A stretch of DNA of 10,425 bases from Schleiferiaceae bacterium. GTDB taxonomy: Bacteria > Bacteroidota > Bacteroidia > Flavobacteriales > Schleiferiaceae. Shown one piece after another: positions 1 through 3,470 of this stretch. The stretch lies in contig JAOARK010000135.1 of assembly GCA_025210575.1 (NCBI GenBank), positions 1 through 10,425 on the forward strand, given 5' to 3'. Below the pieces are notes generated by a model. That model ran no database searches, was not told where the DNA came from, and saw only the letters and a program-made list of their open reading frames with translations. The position numbers were made by a program, and so were the translations under genes. Position 1 is the first letter of the stretch, and each line of letters begins with the position of its first letter.

Positions 1-285
1 ACTGAACCCCACGTTTAACCATCTGTATGAGACATTTGCTCCATATAGAGGTTTGGGCAGATTTGAGCTGTATTGTAAATCGCTCTTTCCATCTCTAAAA
101 ACTGCAATGAAATAATTCTTGAATTCGAAAAGTGCCGACAAAGACATTCTATGGCGATAATCCTTAATGTAGAGCGTGTCGTAATTTATTTTGTACTGAC
201 CTTCTTCTTTTTCTTGCGCCTTAGAATGAAAAAAAGCAAATGCAAAAAGAAATATTAATACTACTTTATTCAAAGCAAATGACAC
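1..285 (-). CDS. DUF4421-like secreted protein, 3' part missing (window edge)
   Basis: The first 95 codons of a gene that runs off the left edge of the window. The reading frame opens with GTG at 285-283. The only nearby ATG (287-285) is in another frame and stops after five codons. Residues 1-24 form a signal peptide: a short Lys-containing start, then a run of Leu, Ile, Phe and Ala ending at Ser-Lys-Ala-Gln. The mature part begins with an Asn-Tyr-Asp-Thr segment and later has Leu-Pro-Lys-Pro-Leu-Tyr-Gly followed by a Tyr-Arg-Trp-Leu strand. The same order occurs in the upstream gene (Asn-Tyr-Asp-Thr near residue 40, Tyr-Pro-Lys near 74, Tyr-Lys-Trp near 94), so I infer that the two are tandem paralogues of the Bacteroidota DUF4421 family. 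Only 4 bp separate its start from the stop of the upstream gene, which suggests co-transcription. Function is unknown; an envelope location is inferred. Confidence 0.75.
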   Translation of the reverse strand, partial: MSFALNKVVLIFLFAFAFFHSKAQEKEEGQYKINYDTLYIKDYRHRMSLSALFEFKNYFIAVFRDGKSDLQYSSNLPKPLYGANVSYRWLNVGFS

Positions 286-289
286 ATAG

Positions 290-1366
290 TTAAAGCCCTA
301 ATTTCTTGAAAAATTTTGACTTTGTTTCTGGCATTGTGAATCGATATCCAAAATAGAATCTGAAGTAATCATAGATTTGACTAGTAGGGTAATGTCTGTG
401 TATGTTGTTGGTAATATTGTATGCTCTATAGACAATTCCGTAATACCACTTATCACCATTATAGCCTAGGCTTACTCTTGCCTCACCTTGAAAACCAGGT
501 ACATGTGAATTGGATTCACCCTCACCTTCTCCATTAACCGTAATATTCTGATAAGAGAACCCAGGTATCAGTGCTAATGAAACAAACCATTTTTTGTTTT
601 TAGACAGGGCAAACGTGTGCAGATACCCAAAGTTTATTCCATAAACTCGTGTTCTGTAACGTTTTATTGATGCAATAGTATCATTTACGAATTGCTCAAA
701 ATCATAACTAACCAATGAGCTGTCTGCATTCATTTCAGTGTAGGCAAATGTAACCCCAGCTGTAAAAGATCCCGCGCTTTTCTGCTGTCGCTCTAATTGC
801 CACATGCTCGCCATATTTGAGAATCGGTAATGATTAAAGCCATAGTTTATTGTTGCATAATAAATAGAAGTGGTGATATCTTCTCGGTAAGGGATGGTCT
901 GTAATTCTGGGTAAAAGTCTTTGTAATTGGCGACATGATAGCCCTTATTCCATTCGTAAAAGTTTCTAAACCAAAACTTGCGCATGGTTAATCCAAAGCC
1001 TATGGATGAGTTTTCAGATTTTCCTTTGTTGGGATCTTGATCTATGCCTTTGATTTGAGTTAAATACTCAAATGTTATCCATTTGTAATCCAAACCGAAT
1101 CCGAATACAAAGGTGTTATTTGTTGTATAGACAATGTGTTTTGGATAGTTTATTGTAGTAGGAACTTCTAGTTCATTCACTTTGTATTCCGAGACCAAAG
1201 TTACCACTAAGTCATCTCTAAAACTCACCACATAATTGGTATCGTAATTAGGAAGCTTAATTAATAGCTCTGTATCTTCCACTTGTGAAAAAATATACTT
1301 GTTACAGGTAATACTAACCAGTAATAACATAGAGATTCTAAGCCAATTATTTATTGCTGTCAACAA
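290..1366 (-). CDS. DUF4421 family protein, secreted or outer-membrane
   Basis: A protein of up to 358 residues of unknown function. The middle matches my memory of DUF4421: a segment around residues 175-201 with Tyr-Gly-Phe-Asn-His-Tyr-Arg-Phe-Ser, then Met-Trp-Gln-Leu-Glu-Arg-Gln-Gln-Lys-Ser-Ala-Gly-Ser-Phe. Much of the chain alternates aromatic and polar residues, as in beta-barrel strands, so an outer-membrane barrel is possible (inference). The N-terminus is a hydrophobic export signal ending near Phe-Ser-Gln at about residue 28. The frame opens with TTG codons at 1366 and 1363; the first ATG is at 1330, which would leave the signal without a charged start. I kept the longer form because it includes an Arg before the hydrophobic core, but the start is uncertain. 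It lies 15 bp after the Nudix gene and 4 bp before the second DUF4421 gene, as in an operon. Confidence 0.8.
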   Translation of the reverse strand: MLTAINNWLRISMLLLVSITCNKYIFSQVEDTELLIKLPNYDTNYVVSFRDDLVVTLVSEYKVNELEVPTTINYPKHIVYTTNNTFVFGFGLDYKWITFEYLTQIKGIDQDPNKGKSENSSIGFGLTMRKFWFRNFYEWNKGYHVANYKDFYPELQTIPYREDITTSIYYATINYGFNHYRFSNMASMWQLERQQKSAGSFTAGVTFAYTEMNADSSLVSYDFEQFVNDTIASIKRYRTRVYGINFGYLHTFALSKNKKWFVSLALIPGFSYQNITVNGEGEGESNSHVPGFQGEARVSLGYNGDKWYYGIVYRAYNITNNIHRHYPTSQIYDYFRFYFGYRFTMPETKSKFFKKLGL

Positions 1367-1381
1367 TTAATGCTATTTAAT

Positions 1382-1792
1382 CTATTCTGTTTGAAATCTA
1401 CTTTGATTACTAATATAAAGAAGTATCTCTCTGTCTGCGGTGCATAAATCTTGTAGAAGCGCATTGTCTATTGTAGTCCATCTTGCATCCTTGTGCTCTG
1501 TTAACTTAATCTGCTTATTCAATGGCATAGAGCATAAAAACGCATGTAATTCAATGTCTTTTATTTGATCACTTTTTGTGCAAGTGAATTCGTGTATGAT
1601 TGGTTTGATATTCAGTTCTTCATCAAGTTCCCTCGTTAACGCTTCCTCTAAGGTTTCACTCTCCATTACTTTGCCCCCTGGTAACTCCCATTTCAAGGGA
1701 GAAGTTTGAATAGCAGAGCGCTGGCAAAGAAGTACTTTATCTTCTTTCATTAATACCGCACAAACAACTTGTACAGGTTCTTTTCTTTTCAT
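1382..1792 (-). CDS. Nudix hydrolase, MutT-like (8-oxo-dGTP diphosphatase type)
   Basis: A 136-residue Nudix protein, the usual size for small MutT-type enzymes that cleave nucleoside diphosphates linked to another group, classically oxidised dGTP. The Nudix box spans residues 40-62: Gly-x5-Glu-x7-Arg-Glu-Leu-x-Glu-Glu, preceded by Trp-Glu-Leu-Pro-Gly-Gly. The metal-binding Arg-Glu and Glu-Glu are present. The usual Gly near the end of the box is Asn here. The N-terminal Val-Gln-Val-Val-Cys-Ala-Val-Leu strand and the following Val-Leu-Leu-Cys-Gln-Arg segment resemble MutT. I chose ATG at 1792; the frame is open a few codons further to GTG at 1807, which is less likely. There is no export signal, so it should be cytoplasmic. 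It is the first gene of a minus-strand set with two DUF4421 genes; no functional link is known. The actual substrate cannot be told from sequence. Confidence 0.88.
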   Translation of the reverse strand: MKRKEPVQVVCAVLMKEDKVLLCQRSAIQTSPLKWELPGGKVMESETLEEALTRELDEELNIKPIIHEFTCTKSDQIKDIELHAFLCSMPLNKQIKLTEHKDARWTTIDNALLQDLCTADREILLYISNQSRFQTE

Positions 1793-1846
1793 GTTCACAA
1801 TATTCACTCCGTTGTATAGTCAATCCTAAAAAAAGTGAAATTTCTC

Positions 1847-1948
1847 TGCGGATTTAATTTTTCATGTCGCTTAATATAGTGAGGGTAGTAGTTTTTTCAT
1901 AGGTTTTGGTTTAAATCCCGATCGGTTTTCACCGGTCGGGATTTTTTT
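1847..1948 (+). ncRNA. Putative small RNA, array copy 1 (subtype A)
   Basis: First unit. TGCGGA at 1847-1852, CGCTT at 1868-1872, core at 1896-1908, terminator at 1915-1948. An A-tract and TTTCTCTG precede TGCGGA, and I infer that the transcript begins near there, where copy 5 has a consensus -7 box. GCGGA and the GTCGC at 1866-1870 could pair as a short 5' stem. The core would be single-stranded between the two structures. A plus-strand frame (ATG 1864 to TAG 1902, 12 residues) ends inside the core, so a leader peptide is a rival reading. Transcription has not been shown. Confidence 0.5.
1915..1948 (+). terminator. Rho-independent terminator of array copy 1
   Basis: ATCCCGATCGG (1915-1925) pairs with CCGGTCGGGAT (1932-1942), with one T-G wobble and a 6-nt loop, followed by seven Ts. 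On the minus strand there is no comparable T-run after the stem, so it acts on plus-strand transcripts. Confidence 0.85.
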
Positions 1949-1950
1949 AT

Positions 1951-2056
1951 TGCGGACTATCGAATGATTGTCGCTTTATAAGTGTATGAATATTTCTTAT
2001 TCATAGGTTTTGGTTTGGTTAGTGAACCCCGGTCTTTGGCCGGGGTTCTTTTTTTT
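1951..2056 (+). ncRNA. Putative small RNA, array copy 2 (subtype B)
   Basis: Second unit, starting 3 bp after the T-run of copy 1. GCGGAC (1952-1957) can pair with GTCGC (1970-1974), leaving one bulged G, as a 5' stem. The core lies at 2000-2012, followed by GGTTTGGTTAGTG and the terminator. The sequence between CGCTT and the core is TATGAAT-rich and unlike copies 1, 3 and 6, but has the same length (25 nt). The terminator stem also differs completely from that of copy 1 while keeping its position. Transcription is inferred. Confidence 0.5.
2024..2056 (+). terminator. Rho-independent terminator of array copy 2
   Basis: GAACCCCGG (2024-2032) pairs perfectly with CCGGGGTTC (2040-2048) over a 7-nt loop, followed by eight Ts (2049-2056). 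Confidence 0.9.
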
Positions 2057-2068
2057 CGAAATTTTTTC

Positions 2069-2173
2069 TGCGGATTAAGTAGAGGTGTGTCGCTTAATAT
2101 AGTGAGGGTAGTAGTTTTTTCATAGGTTTTGGTTTATCCCGATCGGCTTTAAGTCGGTCGGGATTTCTTTTTT
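2069..2173 (+). ncRNA. Putative small RNA, array copy 3 (subtype A)
   Basis: TGCGGA at 2069-2074, CGCTT at 2091-2095, core at 2119-2131, terminator at 2136-2173. ATTAAG and CTTAAT flank a 13-nt loop and may extend the 5' stem. It is nearly identical to copy 6: over about 105 bp I count roughly five differences, three in the AT-rich stretch after CGCTTA, one in the terminator loop and one in the stem that keeps pairing. This suggests a recent duplication. Transcription is inferred. Confidence 0.5.
2136..2173 (+). terminator. Rho-independent terminator of array copy 3
   Basis: ATCCCGATCGGC (2136-2147) pairs with GTCGGTCGGGAT (2153-2164), with two G-T wobbles and a 5-nt loop, followed by TTTCTTTTTT. 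Confidence 0.88.
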
Positions 2174-2206
2174 CTATCCTGTTCCTAAAAAAAATAAAAG
2201 ATTTTA

Positions 2207-2311
2207 TGCGGACTTTATGTGGAGCTGACGCTTTAGTAGTATATGAATTTTTTCATAGGTTTTGGTTTGGTTAGTGGAATCCCGGTCAGTTCTTGATCGG
2301 GATTTCTTTTT
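2207..2311 (+). ncRNA. Putative small RNA, array copy 4 (subtype B)
   Basis: TGCGGA at 2207-2212, CGCTT at 2229-2233, core at 2252-2264, then GGTTTGGTTAGTG and the terminator. The segment between CGCTT and the core is 20 nt instead of 25. This breaks the plus-strand mini reading frame found in the other copies, which argues against a conserved leader peptide. The upstream CCTAAAAAAA tract is shared with copy 1. Transcription is inferred. Confidence 0.5.
2278..2311 (+). terminator. Rho-independent terminator of array copy 4
   Basis: AATCCCGGTCA (2278-2288) pairs with TGATCGGGATT (2294-2304), with one G-T wobble and a 5-nt loop, followed by a T-rich tail to 2311. Confidence 0.85.
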
Positions 2312-2377
2312 CAATCTCCTGTTAAATAACCAACAAATTAGCTCTGAAATGTGATGGGAATAAAAAAGGCTACAACT

Positions 2378-2385
2378 TACTTTTG
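2378..2385 (+). promoter_or_regulatory. Bacteroidota -7 box (TACTTTTG) for array copy 5
   Basis: TACTTTTG matches the Bacteroidota primary-sigma -7 consensus TAnnTTTG exactly and is followed by CAGCCC. I see no convincing TTG -33 box at 17-23 bp upstream. In the other copies the aligned positions read like TTTTTCTG or TTTTATTG just before CGGA, so they may be weaker versions of the same element. Confidence 0.5.
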
Positions 2386-2480
2386 CAGCCCTTTAATAAC
2401 AACATGTTATTGAAGAAAGGTAGTAGTTTTTCATAGGTTTTGATTAAGTCCCCGTTTGTCTCAAGCTTGCGGGGATTTTT
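2384..2480 (+). ncRNA. Putative small RNA, divergent array copy 5
   Basis: This copy lacks TGCGGA and CGCTT but keeps GTAGTAG, the core (2430-2442) and a terminator. Its 5' part forms its own hairpin: AATAAC (2395-2400) pairs with GTTATT (2406-2411), and CCTTT (2390-2394) with AAAGG (2416-2420) across a 4-nt bulge. It is the only copy with a consensus -7 box, so it gives the best estimate of a transcript start (about 2389). A short frame, ATG 2404 to TAG 2436 (ten residues), lies inside. Transcription is inferred. Confidence 0.55.
2449..2480 (+). terminator. Rho-independent terminator of array copy 5
   Basis: TCCCCG (2449-2454) pairs with CGGGGA (2470-2475), with a 15-nt loop that can fold further, followed by five Ts and then ATTT. 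Confidence 0.75.
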
Positions 2481-2490
2481 ATTTGTAAGG

Positions 2491-2570
2491 CAACGCTAAT
2501 ATAGAATTCATTGGGCTACTTTCAACTACTCATGTAATTTTTATCCTAGGTTTTTTAGTGGACATTACTA
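2491..2570 (+). repeat. Decayed array unit between copies 5 and 6
   Basis: ACGCTAATATAG (2493-2504) resembles the CGCTTAATATAG of subtype A. TAATTTTTATCCTAGG (2535-2550) followed by TTTTTTAGTGGA (2551-2562) resembles the core and linker of subtype B. The core is mutated (CATAGG is now CCTAGG) and no GC-rich hairpin with T-run follows. I read it as a degenerate copy; 2312-2377 and 2571-2638 otherwise show nothing recognisable. Confidence 0.5.
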
Positions 2571-2638
2571 ATAGCCAGATGTTGAATGTGTTGTGTTCCT
2601 TGATTTAACTCAAAAAGCAAATTTTTTAAAAAATTTTC

Positions 2639-2744
2639 TGCGGATTAAGTAGAGGTGTGTCGCTTATTAATGTGAGGGTAGTAGTTTTTTCATAGGTTTT
2701 GGTTTATCCCGATCGGCTTCAAGTCGATCGGGATTTCTTTTTTT
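2639..2744 (+). ncRNA. Putative small RNA, array copy 6 (subtype A)
   Basis: Last unit, nearly identical to copy 3. TGCGGA at 2639-2644, CGCTT at 2661-2665, core at 2689-2701, terminator at 2706-2744. Its T-run overlaps the stop codon of the convergent peroxiredoxin-like gene by two bases. A transcript ending here would therefore face the tail of that mRNA, and the hairpin lies just beyond the stop of that gene. Transcription is inferred. Confidence 0.5.
2706..2744 (+). terminator. Rho-independent terminator of array copy 6
   Basis: ATCCCGATCGGC (2706-2717) pairs with GTCGATCGGGAT (2723-2734) with one G-T wobble and a 5-nt loop, followed by TTTCTTTTTTT. Where copy 3 has a T-G wobble, this copy has a T-A pair. 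Confidence 0.9.
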
Positions 2745-3342
2745 AAACACGTTTTATGCTGCAGCCGCGATTTTGAGTTTCTTTCAACTCAATTTCTTTT
2801 CCTTTTCCCAGTGCATTCATTGCATCTTCTAAGTAGTGTTTTTTGGCTGTCTTTTCACTGCTTTCAAACTTGTCGTTTATAGCACCTTTGTATACTAATT
2901 TCATGTCACCATCAAATAAATAAACATGCGGTGTTGTGTTGGCACCAAAGGCATTGGCCAATTCAGAATTAGGATCTACCAAGTAATCCATGTTGTAGCC
3001 AGCGTCTTTTGAGTGGGTTCGCATTTCTTCAATAGAGTCGTCTCCCTTTCTTTTGGCTTCATTAGAATTTACTAGCACCATTCCAATTTTGTGCTTTTTA
3101 CCAAGATCTTTGAGCTTTGGGTATTGATCTTCCCACGCAATTACATAAGGGCAAGTATTGCAAGAAAAGATCACTAAAAGGCCATTCTTCATTTTTGCAT
3201 CGTTCAGACTTACTTTTTTACCCGTAATGTCTTCCATTTTGCTGTCGGCCATTGGTGCGCTATCACCAATGTTAAGGTCACCTTTATTAACCATTGCGAC
3301 ACCCGTCAAACCAACAATGAGCAGTAGTAGAATTTTTTTCAT
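2743..3342 (-). CDS. Exported peroxiredoxin/thioredoxin-like protein (PRX_like1 type)
   Basis: A 199-residue redoxin-fold protein. Residues 1-20 are a signal peptide (Met-Lys-Lys, then Ile/Leu), so it is likely periplasmic or envelope-attached. The redoxin domain starts near residue 25 (Gly-Asp-Ser-Ala-Pro). The active site is Cys61-Asn-Thr-Cys64-Pro-Tyr-Val, then an Asn-Ser-Asn strand near 92, a Tyr-Leu-Val-Asp-Pro loop and a Thr-Thr-Pro-His segment holding the cis-proline. The C-terminus ends Gly-Cys-Ser-Ile-Lys-Arg, a tail typical of the PRX_like1 group of the AhpC/TSA superfamily; Cys194 could act as a third redox Cys (inference). The family's substrate is not established, so peroxidase or disulfide reductase are both possible. 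ATG at 3342 is clear. It is transcribed divergently from the symporter and convergent with the small-RNA array. Confidence 0.88.
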   Translation of the reverse strand: MKKILLLLIVGLTGVAMVNKGDLNIGDSAPMADSKMEDITGKKVSLNDAKMKNGLLVIFSCNTCPYVIAWEDQYPKLKDLGKKHKIGMVLVNSNEAKRKGDDSIEEMRTHSKDAGYNMDYLVDPNSELANAFGANTTPHVYLFDGDMKLVYKGAINDKFESSEKTAKKHYLEDAMNALGKGKEIELKETQNRGCSIKRV

Positions 3343-3390
3343 TTTTCGTTGTTTTCTATTATCCGTTAAAATTAATTATTCATTAGAATA

Positions 3391-3424
3391 TTGAAGACGA
3401 GCTACTAATTTATTCTTACGTTTG
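3391..3424 (+). promoter_or_regulatory. Bacteroidota promoter for the sodium:solute symporter
   Basis: TTG (3391-3393), a 23-bp spacer and TACGTTTG (3417-3424) match the Flavobacterium pattern TTG-N17-23-TAnnTTTG. The transcript would start about 40 nt before the symporter ATG at 3471. For the divergent peroxiredoxin-like gene I see no clear matching box in 3343-3420. Confidence 0.55.
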
Positions 3425-3470
3425 GTCGCCTTGGGAATTTCATAAGTATCCTTTCAAAATATTATTGCAT

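Larger units (their letters stand above)
1847..2744 (+). repeat. Tandem array of six ~100-bp units plus one decayed unit
   Basis: This gene-free stretch is filled by copies of one unit, all in the same direction. The order within a unit is: a T-rich tract, TGCGGA, 15-16 variable bases, CGCTT, 20-25 bases, the invariant core TTCATAGGTTTTG, a short linker, a GC-rich hairpin and a T-run. Core CATAGG positions are 1898, 2002, 2121, 2254, 2432 and 2691, so spacing grows from 104 to 259 bp. Copies at 1847, 2069 and 2639 form one subtype (GTGAGGGTAGTAG before the core). Copies at 1951 and 2207 form another (TATGAAT before the core and GGTTTGGTTAGTG after it). The copy at 2384 is divergent and has a different 5' part. 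It is not a CRISPR array: there are no regular spacers and each unit carries a terminator. Confidence 0.93.

Noticed and set aside
1871..2693. Minus-strand gene 5' ends (ATG with Lys codons) as remnants of duplicated secreted-protein genes
   Set aside because: All six intact copies keep a T-run terminator on the plus strand only, and the minus-strand peptides vary and stop at once. Plus-strand RNA explains the conservation better.
1847..2744. CRISPR array
   Set aside because: Repeats are about 100 bp, diverge between copies, have uneven spacing and each includes a terminator; no cas genes are present.
3158..3394. Plus-strand open frame of 78 codons
   Set aside because: It lies over the peroxiredoxin-like gene in antisense and has no domain or start context of its own.
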